A stretch of DNA of 6,427 nt from VFMC01 sp031404435 (GTDB lineage: Bacteria > Actinomycetota > Acidimicrobiia > Acidimicrobiales > Ilumatobacteraceae). Of this stretch, positions 1-6,374 are shown in pieces. Numbering within the stretch: the first letter of the stretch is position 1; the number at the start of each line of letters is the position of its first letter. The stretch spans positions 1 through 6,427 of the forward strand of contig JANNHO010000437.1 of NCBI GenBank assembly GCA_031404435.1. Direction: 5' to 3'. Below the pieces are notes generated by a model that saw only the letters and a list, made by a program, of their open reading frames with translations, made no database searches and was not told the DNA's origin. The position numbers and the translations under genes are program-made.

Positions 1-21
1 TAGTACGAGGAGTTCACCCCG

Positions 22-378
22 TTGCGGCACCTCTATAGACGCGTGCATGCCGAAGGACACGGGGCGTGGCTTGGTCATTCCGACCTCGGCGACAAGCCGT
101 TCATCCTGGTGCTGGTCAGCTTCACTCGCGATCAGGGCAAGGGCAAACAACCGATCATGGCCCCTTTCGCCCACATCGGCATCGAGATGCCGAGCAAGGA
201 CGACGTCGACGCCGTCGCCGAACGAGGACGCGCTGCGGGGTGTCTGGTGTGGGAGCCGCAGTGGATGCCCGACCCCATCGGCTACATCTGCGCGCTCACC
301 GATCCCGATGGCAACTTGATCGAGTTTTCCTTCGATCAGGGCGTGTTCGAAAAGGCACGGGAGGTCTGGGGTTCGTGA
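22..378 (+). CDS. VOC (glyoxalase/bleomycin-resistance fold) family protein, N-terminally incomplete
   Basis: This is the C-terminal two thirds of a vicinal-oxygen-chelate protein. Counted from the TTG at 22, residues 15-34 resemble the last strands of the first beta-alpha-beta-beta-beta module. Residues 49-104 form a complete second module: FAHIGIEM, then the helix DDVDAVAERGRAAG, then the hallmark DPDGNLIEFSF. His51 and Glu101 sit where this family places its second-module metal ligands. The first strand and helix, with the usual first-module ligand, are absent. The same frame continues upstream as plausible protein (YEEFTP) but meets TAG at 1-3. Either the gene really starts at TTG 22, with a GAGGAG at 7-12 and a 9-nt spacer, or a longer gene was broken by a nonsense or frameshift change or an assembly error near the edge. 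Its stop overlaps the next start by 4 nt. VOC proteins include dioxygenases, lyases and resistance proteins, so no reaction can be assigned. Confidence 0.75.
   Translation: MRHLYRRVHAEGHGAWLGHSDLGDKPFILVLVSFTRDQGKGKQPIMAPFAHIGIEMPSKDDVDAVAERGRAAGCLVWEPQWMPDPIGYICALTDPDGNLIEFSFDQGVFEKAREVWGS
359..364 (+). promoter_or_regulatory. Shine-Dalgarno of the SnoaL-like gene
   Basis: GGGAGG lies 10 nt before the GTG at 375, inside the last codons of the VOC gene. It supports the GTG start and translational coupling across the GTGA junction. Confidence 0.5.
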
Positions 379-752
379 CCCCGAGCGAAGTGTGCGCTGC
401 TTACCTGGCCGCGTTCGCCACAGCCGATCCTGACGCGGTGACCGCATTGGTCACCGACGACTTCGTCAACGAGCACACTGCGGCCCTCGGCACCGGTTGC
501 ATCGGCAAGGACGAGTACTCCCGCCGCGTGCCCGGGTTCCTTGCCTCGATGCCCGGTCTTCGCTACGAGCTCGAGGAGATCGTCGCCGAGGGCGATCGTG
601 TCGTTGCCGCGTACACGTTGCACACCCGCGTCAACGACCACGACGTCACGGTGCGCGGCATGATGCGGTTTCGCGTCGAAGGTCACCGCATCGCGCACCG
701 TGTCGACTACTGGGACAGCCTGGTGTTCAAACAGCAGGCCGGACTGGAGTGA
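375..752 (+). CDS. SnoaL-like / NTF2-fold polyketide-cyclase-type protein
   Basis: This 125-residue protein has the size and layout of SnoaL-like NTF2-fold proteins. It opens with an N-terminal helix (EVCAAYLAAFATADPD), followed by the typical LVTDDFVNEHTAALG segment at about 25-39. A GKDEY segment follows at 44-48, then strands rich in charged and aromatic residues (YELEEIVAEGDRVVAAYTLHTR, positions 64-85). The C-terminal strand is GHRIAHRVDYWDS, at 103-115. The family includes polyketide cyclases, limonene-epoxide-hydrolase-like enzymes and many uncharacterised small-molecule binders, so the reaction is unknown. The start is GTG 375, which shares GTGA with the upstream stop; the frame is open further upstream but only as a shadow of the VOC gene. 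The 3' end again shares GTGA with the aldo/keto reductase start. It is likely cytosolic, since no signal or membrane segment is seen. Confidence 0.8.
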   Translation: MTPSEVCAAYLAAFATADPDAVTALVTDDFVNEHTAALGTGCIGKDEYSRRVPGFLASMPGLRYELEEIVAEGDRVVAAYTLHTRVNDHDVTVRGMMRFRVEGHRIAHRVDYWDSLVFKQQAGLE

Positions 753-1753
753 CTGCATCGGCGTCACCCCTCCCGAGGCGCCGCCTCGGTCACTCCGGCA
801 TCGAGGTCACCGCACTCGCTTTCGGCGCAATGATGTTCGGTCGGTGGGGGAACACCGATGTCGATGAGTGCGCGGCGATGGTGCGCCGGGCCCTCGATGG
901 TGGGATCAACCTCTTCGACACCGCCGATGTGTACGACGACGGCGCATCGGAAACCATCCTCGGCACCGCGCTGCGCGATCACCTGCGTGGTCATCGTGAC
1001 GAGGTGGTCGTCGCCACCAAGGTCGGCAACCCGATGGGCGGCGATGCGCAGTGCAGTGGCTTGTCGGCGCGTTGGATCGTGCGGGCCTGCGAGGACAGCC
1101 TGCGCCGGTTACAGGTCGACCACATCGACCTGTACCAGATGCATCGTCCCGATCCGACGACATCGATCGACGGAACGCTGGCGGCGTTCGACGATCTCGT
1201 CACGGCCGGCAAGATCCGTGCAATCGGGACGTCGACGTTCTCGGCTGCGCAGGTCGCCGAGGTGCAGGCTCGATCAGGGCACATCCGTCCGACAAGCGAG
1301 CAGCCGCCGTACTCGATCCTCGCCCGAGGCATCGAGACCGAGGTGCTCCCGACCTGTCGGCGCCATGGGGTCGGCGTAATCGTGTGGGCACCGCTCAACG
1401 GCGGCTGGCTGACCGGCAAGTACCAACGCGCCGACGCCGATCCGTCGTCGAGGGCCACGCGCCAACCGGACCACTTCGACCACCGCGACGATGCCATCCG
1501 TGCCACCAAGCACTCGATCGTCGAGCGACTCACCTCGATCGCGGGCGATGCAGGCATGTCGCTCAAGCAACTCGCCCTCGCGTTCGTGTTGGACGAACCA
1601 GCGATCAGCGCTGCGATCATCGGTCCACGCACCCTCGCGCAACTCGAGGATCTGATGACCCTCGGGCCGCTCGTGCTGCCCGTTGGCGTGCGCGCCCAGA
1701 TCGACGCCGTCGTCGCCCCCGGCCACAACGTCAACCCCGCCGACGCCAGCTGA
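749..1753 (+). CDS. aldo/keto reductase
   Basis: This 334-residue NAD(P)H-dependent carbonyl or alcohol oxidoreductase has the (beta/alpha)8 aldo/keto reductase fold and a normal family length. The full catalytic tetrad is visible: Asp57 and Tyr62 in FDTADVYDDG, Lys91 in VVVATKVGN, and His132 in IDLYQMHRPDP. Other family marks are RRLGHSGIEVTALAFGAM near the N terminus, GKIRAIGTSTFS in mid-protein, EQPPYSIL, WAPLNGGWLTGKY, and the C-terminal cofactor-phosphate region AAIIGPRTLAQLEDL. It resembles the group of oxidoreductases related to aryl-alcohol dehydrogenases (COG0667-like). The start is GTG 749, overlapping the SnoaL-like stop as GTGA. The local Shine-Dalgarno is weak (GGA at 741-743), so translation probably relies on coupling. 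The frame is open much further upstream, but that part is antiparallel to no family motif and covers the SnoaL-like gene. It is the last gene of the + cluster. The substrate is unknown. Confidence 0.92.
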   Translation: MTASASPLPRRRLGHSGIEVTALAFGAMMFGRWGNTDVDECAAMVRRALDGGINLFDTADVYDDGASETILGTALRDHLRGHRDEVVVATKVGNPMGGDAQCSGLSARWIVRACEDSLRRLQVDHIDLYQMHRPDPTTSIDGTLAAFDDLVTAGKIRAIGTSTFSAAQVAEVQARSGHIRPTSEQPPYSILARGIETEVLPTCRRHGVGVIVWAPLNGGWLTGKYQRADADPSSRATRQPDHFDHRDDAIRATKHSIVERLTSIAGDAGMSLKQLALAFVLDEPAISAAIIGPRTLAQLEDLMTLGPLVLPVGVRAQIDAVVAPGHNVNPADAS

Positions 1754-1884
1754 GTGCCCGCACCAGACCGCCCGTCCGTCTCCTCCCACCGCCGCCACGC
1801 CGGTCGAACCAAACCTACACACCGCAATGAACGGTCGAGGCATCACCTCAGTCAACCGCCGGACCCATCGATCCCGCCGGGTTG
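1754..1884. other. convergent intergenic gap
   Basis: This 131-nt stretch lies between the stops of the two converging clusters. The only inverted repeats seen by eye are short: GAGG/CCTC at 1837-1849 with a 5-nt loop, and an ATCGAT palindrome near 1867-1872. There is no U-tract and no long GC stem, so a Rho-independent terminator cannot be supported. Short open frames crossing it show no recognisable protein features. Confidence 0.6.
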
Positions 1885-3288
1885 TCACCACGTGGGAAAC
1901 TTGGCTTTGTCGGGCAGGCCGCTGCGACCGGTGATCGATTCGCCCATCCGCTGTGCATCGGCCCACAGGCGGGATTCGTCGATGGTTGTGCAGTGACCGT
2001 CTTCGACGACGATCCGGCCATCGACCAACACGGTGTGGACGCCTCGCCCGTCCGCGCTCCACACCAGCTGGTTGATCACGTTCAGCAACGGTCGCCACTC
2101 GGGCCGATCGGTGTCGTGCAGCACGACATCGGCTCGCCGGCCGGGCACTAGCGCACCGATCTCGTCGTCCATCAGCATCGTCTTCGCGCCACCGATGGTG
2201 GCCATCTCGTAGGCCTTCTCGGCGGGAAACATCTGCGGGTCGACGCGAGCGTCCTTGAACAATCCAGCCACCAGATACGTGGCCCGCATCAGGTCGCTGT
2301 AGTTGGAGGCGTTGTTGCCATCGGTGCCGATCGAGACATTGATGCCCTGTTGCACCATCTCGGGGAACTTGCCGACCTGGGTGACGCCGTAGCTGACCTT
2401 CAGCGCAGTCGTCGGGCAATGCACCACGCTGGCCCCCGACTGAGCGATCAGCGCCAGCTCGGCGTCATCGATGCGCACGACGTGGGTCATTGCCACGTTG
2501 CGGTCGAGCACACCGATCTCGGCGAGATGCACCATTGGCCGCTGACCGAACTCGGCGATGAACCCATCTGGGTCGAGCTGCGCCGGCGACATGTGAAAGC
2601 TCAGGCCGACACCGTGCTCATCGGCGAGCGCCTTTGCGGCGCGCCACAACGGGTCGCTGCACGTGGTGTGACCAACGAGGATGCTCCACGCGCCGATGCG
2701 GCCACCGGCATGCGAACGGTGCGCGTCGAGCTGGTGCTGCAGATGGCCGATCGCGGCGTCCGTGGTCTGGCGGTACACCGATGGCTCGGGCGGGAGGTCC
2801 CACACCCACCGACCGACTCGACCGCGGATGCCGACCTCGACCAATCCGTCGATCACATCGTCGAGGAAGCGGATCGTGCCCGCTTCGAGAAACGTCGTGG
2901 TGCCCGAACGGAGCATCTCGACTGCGGCGAGCTGTGCCGACACCCGTTCCTCGGCTGCGTCGAACTGTGCGTACAGCGGGCACAACCACTCGAACACGTT
3001 CTCGACGAACGGCGTGTCGTCGGGGACGTACCCGCGAGTCAGCGGCTCGCCGGTGATGTGGATGTGGGTGTTGACCATCCCCGGCGTGACCACGAACCGA
3101 TCGCCGCCCACAATCCGGTCGGCGGCGTACCTGGCGCGGAGATCGGATGCCTTGCCGACGTCGACGATCATCGCCCCACGAATCGCGACGGCCCCGTCGC
3201 GGATGATGTCACGATCGGCGTTCATTGTCACGACCTGGCAGCCTTCGACGATGACGTCGACGTGTTCGGGCTCGGCTATCTCGTTCAT
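1885..3288 (-). CDS. metal-dependent amidohydrolase, TRZ/ATZ / cytosine-deaminase-like
   Basis: This 467-residue cytosolic hydrolase belongs to the amidohydrolase superfamily branch that holds chlorohydrolases and purine, pyrimidine and SAH deaminases; the length is typical. An N-terminal beta-sandwich (about 10-65, DVIVEGCQVVTMN) leads to the metal motif PGMVNTHIHITGE with His75 and His77. LRSGTTTFLEAG follows at 126-137. The other expected ligands are His232 (SFHMSPAQ), His269 (MTHVVRIDD) and Asp323 (IGTDGNNASN). VVHCPTTALKVSYG at 288-301 and the C-terminal EIGALVPGRRADVVL complete the family pattern. The usual Glu three residues after the third His is Pro235 here, so the general acid is unclear. 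ATG 3288 overlaps the methyltransferase stop (ATGA) and is preceded by AAGGAG, so the start is secure. It is last in an operon with an importer, which suggests hydrolysis or deamination of an imported N-containing substrate. That substrate is an inference. Confidence 0.92.
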   Translation of the reverse strand: MNEIAEPEHVDVIVEGCQVVTMNADRDIIRDGAVAIRGAMIVDVGKASDLRARYAADRIVGGDRFVVTPGMVNTHIHITGEPLTRGYVPDDTPFVENVFEWLCPLYAQFDAAEERVSAQLAAVEMLRSGTTTFLEAGTIRFLDDVIDGLVEVGIRGRVGRWVWDLPPEPSVYRQTTDAAIGHLQHQLDAHRSHAGGRIGAWSILVGHTTCSDPLWRAAKALADEHGVGLSFHMSPAQLDPDGFIAEFGQRPMVHLAEIGVLDRNVAMTHVVRIDDAELALIAQSGASVVHCPTTALKVSYGVTQVGKFPEMVQQGINVSIGTDGNNASNYSDLMRATYLVAGLFKDARVDPQMFPAEKAYEMATIGGAKTMLMDDEIGALVPGRRADVVLHDTDRPEWRPLLNVINQLVWSADGRGVHTVLVDGRIVVEDGHCTTIDESRLWADAQRMGESITGRSGLPDKAKFPTW

Positions 3289-4379
3289 TCACTGCTCCTT
3301 GTGCGCATCGCCGCCGGCCGGGTCGCGACGTAGACGTAGTTGAAACCGATCGGCTCGAGCAGACGGATCGAGGTAAACCCGGTGTTCGCGAGCCAACCGC
3401 AAACTTGTGCGTTGGTCAGCACCCCGCCGCGTTCGGTGTTGGCCATCATCGTCAGACCCATTTGCACTCCGAACGGGTTGTACTTGCGGTCGTTATCAGC
3501 GAAGTAGTCGGCAATCACGAGTGTTCCGCCCGGAGCCAACGCATCGAATGCCCGCCGGACCATCAGCCGAGAACGCTCGTCGCCCTCGGTTCGACAGACG
3601 TGGCCGAGGACGACCAGATCGAAGCGCTGCGGTTCGATGTCGATGTCATGGAAGTCACCGCCGCGGAACTTGACCCGTCCACCGAGGCCGCGCTGGTCGA
3701 TCGAGGCAATCGTGGCCTCAATCACCCCGGGCAGTTCATTGACAACCGCCGTGCTGCGCGGTGACTGCTCCAGTAGGGCGATGGCCCACGGCGCCCGTCC
3801 CGCACCGAGATCAAGCACTCGCAGTCCCGGTCGACGTTTCCAACCGAGGGTGGCGCCAAGTCGTGTCGCAGCTCGGTGCTGGGTGACGAACGTCGCCTCG
3901 ACGAGCGGGCCGTAGAACGCAGCCGGATCTCGCTCGATCGGCTCGGCAACCCGTCCGGTGCGTACGGTGTCGGCGAGGTGATCCCAGTTTGCATGCGGCC
4001 CTGGCGCGACGCGGATCAGCGCCGCCATCGACGCCGCGCCGTTGGTGCACAGGTACCTCGTCGCCGTGTCGGTCAACGCATAGACGTCGTCGATCTGGTC
4101 GACGAAGCCGAAGGTCACCAGGGCGTCGCACACGTGGCGCAGGTGCGGCGCCGACACGTCCAACGTTCGAGCAAGCTCGTCGACGGTTGCCGAATCAAGT
4201 CGCTCCAACCCGTCGAAGATGCCGAGCTCGATCGCGGCCACGAGCGTCCAGTACGACCCGAACCCTTGGACGATCGCCCACACCGGCGCTGACGAAGGGG
4301 GCTTGAAATCACGCCACGGGCGACCCCGATGAGCCATGGTGTGGCTCTTCTTCAGCTCGGGATACGGCGAGTCGCTCAC
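3285..4379 (-). CDS. SAM-dependent methyltransferase, COMT/O-methyltransferase family 2 type
   Basis: This 364-residue protein has the two-part layout of COMT-like enzymes. An N-terminal dimerisation/winged-helix region (about 33-110) carries LVAAIELGIFDGL, the helix-turn-helix-like VDELARTLDVSAPHLRHVCDAL and a YALTDTATRYL wing. The C-terminal Rossmann domain has the SAM motif RVLDLGAGRAPWAIAL (187-202), Glu215 in VVNELPG as probable ribose binder, GGDFHDID (240-247) and LAPGGTLVIADYF (281-293). In O-methyltransferases a His acts as base in a VLHDW-type motif; the matching stretch here is HVCRTEGDE (260-268), with Arg263 at that place. It may thus be a C-, N- or proximity-driven methyltransferase, as BchU-type members of this fold are. 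The start is GTG 4379, overlapping the upstream stop as GTGA. ATG 4337 (Met15) is a credible alternative with a weak AAGAAGAG upstream. It precedes and overlaps the amidohydrolase gene. Confidence 0.88.
   Translation of the reverse strand: MSDSPYPELKKSHTMAHRGRPWRDFKPPSSAPVWAIVQGFGSYWTLVAAIELGIFDGLERLDSATVDELARTLDVSAPHLRHVCDALVTFGFVDQIDDVYALTDTATRYLCTNGAASMAALIRVAPGPHANWDHLADTVRTGRVAEPIERDPAAFYGPLVEATFVTQHRAATRLGATLGWKRRPGLRVLDLGAGRAPWAIALLEQSPRSTAVVNELPGVIEATIASIDQRGLGGRVKFRGGDFHDIDIEPQRFDLVVLGHVCRTEGDERSRLMVRRAFDALAPGGTLVIADYFADNDRKYNPFGVQMGLTMMANTERGGVLTNAQVCGWLANTGFTSIRLLEPIGFNYVYVATRPAAMRTRSSE
3295..3300 (-). promoter_or_regulatory. Shine-Dalgarno of the amidohydrolase
   Basis: AAGGAG on the - strand sits 6 nt before the ATG at 3288, inside the last codons of the methyltransferase gene. 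It is the best ribosome binding site at any of the overlapping junctions and fixes the amidohydrolase start. Confidence 0.75.
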
Positions 4380-5410
4380 GGTTCCAGCAGGATCTTGCCG
4401 AAGAAATCAGCGCGCATCATCTTGTCCTGGGCACTGCCGGCGTCGGCCAAGGTGAAGACGCTGTCGATCGGCGCACGGAACGCGCCGTCGCAGTAGACAT
4501 CCCAGGCGTCGGCGAACTCGTGGTAGCGGTAGGGGTCGGACCCCAGGATCTGGATGCCCATGTGGAACATGAAGCCGAGCGACGGAATCGTGGCCGTGTC
4601 GCCGGTGGTGTTGCCACAGGTCACCAGCCGGCCCCGAGGCTTCAACGCAAACATCGACTGCGCCCACAACGCCGGCCCGACGTGATCGAACACCATGTCG
4701 ACCCCGACGCCCTGGGTCAGTTCACGGGCCCACCCGGTGACGTCGCCGGTGCGGTTGTTCAGCACGTGATCCGCACCAAGCCCGAGCGCGCGTTGGCACT
4801 TGTCGTCGCTGCCGGCCGTGGCGAGCACCGTTGCGCCGACGTGCTTGGCGAGCTGGATGCCGGCCATCGACACGCCGCTGCCAGCGGCATGGATCATCAC
4901 CGTCTCGCCAGCGCAGAGGTGCCCGACCGGAAACAGCGCATGCCACGCGGTCAGCCACCCAGTCGGGAAGCAGGCCGCCTCGTGCCAGGTCATCGACGGC
5001 GGGAGCGCATGCACATGGGTGTCAGGGGCGAGACACCGCTCGGCGTATCCACCGGCGACGGTGCCACCGATCACGCCGAGTTCACCGTACAGATCGCCCA
5101 TGCCGGCAAGGGTCGACCCGTCGGGGACTTCGCTGAGCGACGGATCGATCACGACCCGGTCGCCTAACTTCACCCGCTGCACATCGGCTCCGACTGCCGA
5201 CACCGTGCCGACCACATCCATCCCTGCGATGTGCGGCAACGTGAACCCGGGCATCGTGAACCACCCGTTGCGCTGGACGAGATCGAGGTGGTTCAGCGCC
5301 GTCGCGGCGACATCGATCACAACGTCGCGGGGACCCGGGCGCGGGTCGTCGACCTCGACGTACTCCAGCACCTCGGGCCCACCGGGCTGGCGGTACAGCA
5401 ACGCTCTCAT
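4376..5410 (-). CDS. medium-chain dehydrogenase/reductase, quinone-oxidoreductase-like, zinc-less
   Basis: This 344-residue NAD(P)H-dependent oxidoreductase of the MDR superfamily has a normal length. The N-terminal GroES-like catalytic domain shows the opening MRALLYRQPGGPEVLEY, TALNHLDLVQRNG at 37-49, GMDVVGTVSAVGADV at 63-77 and LGDRVVIDP. The nucleotide-binding Rossmann domain has ETVMIHAAGSGVSMAGIQLAK (169-189), then ATVLATAGSDDK and a GADHVLNN segment. The C terminus is DFFGKILLEP, as in quinone oxidoreductases. Zinc enzymes have Cys and His-Glu ligands; here Asn40 and Met64 replace them. The lobe at 90-116, which normally carries four structural-zinc cysteines, has none. A zinc-free reductase of enones, quinones or similar carbonyls is most likely. 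ATG 5410 has AGGAGG 5 nt upstream. It is 19 nt from the permease stop and overlaps the methyltransferase start by 4 nt. Confidence 0.9.
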   Translation of the reverse strand: MRALLYRQPGGPEVLEYVEVDDPRPGPRDVVIDVAATALNHLDLVQRNGWFTMPGFTLPHIAGMDVVGTVSAVGADVQRVKLGDRVVIDPSLSEVPDGSTLAGMGDLYGELGVIGGTVAGGYAERCLAPDTHVHALPPSMTWHEAACFPTGWLTAWHALFPVGHLCAGETVMIHAAGSGVSMAGIQLAKHVGATVLATAGSDDKCQRALGLGADHVLNNRTGDVTGWARELTQGVGVDMVFDHVGPALWAQSMFALKPRGRLVTCGNTTGDTATIPSLGFMFHMGIQILGSDPYRYHEFADAWDVYCDGAFRAPIDSVFTLADAGSAQDKMMRADFFGKILLEP

Positions 5411-5415
5411 CGGCG

Positions 5416-5421
5416 CCTCCT
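5416..5421 (-). promoter_or_regulatory. Shine-Dalgarno of the MDR oxidoreductase
   Basis: AGGAGG on the - strand lies 5 nt before the ATG at 5410, in the only real intergenic gap (19 nt) of the - strand operon. Confidence 0.8.
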
Positions 5422-5429
5422 ACTGCGCA

Positions 5430-6374
5430 TCAGGCGAGTCCGCGTACGAACGGTTGGGCGAGCGCACGCGGCTGACGCGTGCGCGCAGCGAAGACTGCGG
5501 TGAACGTGAGCGCAACGACGTACGGCAGACTGGCTGCGAGTTGCGCGTTGATTCGGTGGCCGAGCACTGGCAAGGTCTGCTGTAGCGCGAAGAAGTAGCC
5601 GAACAGCAGGCACCCCGCCAACGTGCCGCGTAGCGTCCAGCCTCCGAAGATCACTGCGGCAATAGCGATGATCCCCTTGAGCCCGACGTGGCCGGGTTCG
5701 TACCCGGCGATCGAGATCTGGCCCAGCACCAGCACGCCACCGCCGAGGCCTGCGCACCCACCGGCGAACAAGATCGCCTCGCGACGGCGACGGTTGACGT
5801 GGATGCCGGTGACGTCAGCGGCTTGGGGGCTATCGCCAACGGCGCGCACCTCAAGCCCCCATCGAGTACGGAACACCACCCACCACGCCAACGGCACCAG
5901 TGGCACGATCAGGTACATCGGCCACGGTTGCCCGAACAGCGCCTCGCCGAGCAGAGGGATGTCCACGAGCAGCGGCACCCGCGTTGGTTTGACCGAACTG
6001 GTCACTGCCTCCCACCGACTGTCGAGGAACAGGGCAAGACCCAACGCAAAGAGATTGAGGGTCAGACCGACGACGAACTGGTCGATGGCCAAGTGGTGGC
6101 TGAGATGCGCCTGGACGAGCGCAACCGCGACACCGGCGGCGATGCCGGCGAACAGTGCGATCGCCACGACATCAATGGCTGCCCAGGTGATCGCTGCGGT
6201 GTAGGCACCTCCGATCATCATCGCCTCCACCGAGATGTTCAACGTGCCCGCACGCTCGGCGACCCACTCGCCAACGGCAGCGAAGGCAAGCACGATCGCG
6301 AACCGGATCGCGGAGTTGTACATCGCCTCGGCGCCGAGTACGTCGACGATGACGTTGAGGATGCCGGCGATCAT
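5430..6374 (-). CDS. ABC transporter permease, BMP/nucleoside-importer type (BPD_transp_2, YufQ/NupQ-like)
   Basis: This 314-residue integral inner-membrane protein has about eight or nine hydrophobic segments. It matches the permeases that partner PnrA/BMP-type lipoproteins in nucleoside uptake. Family marks are FAAVGEWVAERAGTLNISVE (31-50), AMMIGGAY, and LAIDQFVVGLTLNLFALGLALF (95-116). RTRWGLEVRAVGDSPQAADVTGI at about 169-191 is the cytoplasmic coupling loop that contacts the ATPase. FAGGCAGLGGGVLVLGQ and GLKGIIAIAAVIFGGW follow. The basic C-terminal tail should be cytoplasmic. ATG 6374 has AGGGG 7 nt upstream and overlaps the preceding stop as ATGA. The partner permease, ATPase and binding lipoprotein are not in the window and are expected beyond the right edge. 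The family suggests nucleosides, but related permeases carry other substrates. Confidence 0.93.
   Translation of the reverse strand: MIAGILNVIVDVLGAEAMYNSAIRFAIVLAFAAVGEWVAERAGTLNISVEAMMIGGAYTAAITWAAIDVVAIALFAGIAAGVAVALVQAHLSHHLAIDQFVVGLTLNLFALGLALFLDSRWEAVTSSVKPTRVPLLVDIPLLGEALFGQPWPMYLIVPLVPLAWWVVFRTRWGLEVRAVGDSPQAADVTGIHVNRRRREAILFAGGCAGLGGGVLVLGQISIAGYEPGHVGLKGIIAIAAVIFGGWTLRGTLAGCLLFGYFFALQQTLPVLGHRINAQLAASLPYVVALTFTAVFAARTRQPRALAQPFVRGLA

Noticed and set aside
66..374. Upstream extension of the SnoaL-like frame
   Set aside because: The translated part is Arg/His-rich and overlaps the VOC gene out of frame. The GTG at 375, with a Shine-Dalgarno and GTGA junction, begins exactly where family-like sequence begins.
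497..748. Upstream extension of the aldo/keto reductase frame
   Set aside because: It covers the SnoaL-like gene in a shadow frame. Family similarity starts just after GTG 749 with RRLGHSGIEV.
1837..1849. Small hairpin GAGG-CATCA-CCTC as a terminator
   Set aside because: The stem has only four pairs and no U-tract follows on either strand, so it is not distinguishable from chance.
1274..2419. 381-codon open frame on the - strand across the gap and two genes
   Set aside because: It spans the ends of two well supported genes in another frame and shows only Arg-rich low-complexity sequence.
2350..3333. 327-codon open frame on the + strand opposite the amidohydrolase
   Set aside because: It is antisense to a gene with complete family motifs. 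Its translation is rich in His, Asp and Arg without any domain pattern, as expected for a GC-rich shadow frame.
4800..5585. 261-codon + strand open frame opposite the oxidoreductase
   Set aside because: It is Ser/Thr/Arg-rich shadow sequence, opposite a gene with clear MDR motifs, and has no domain features.
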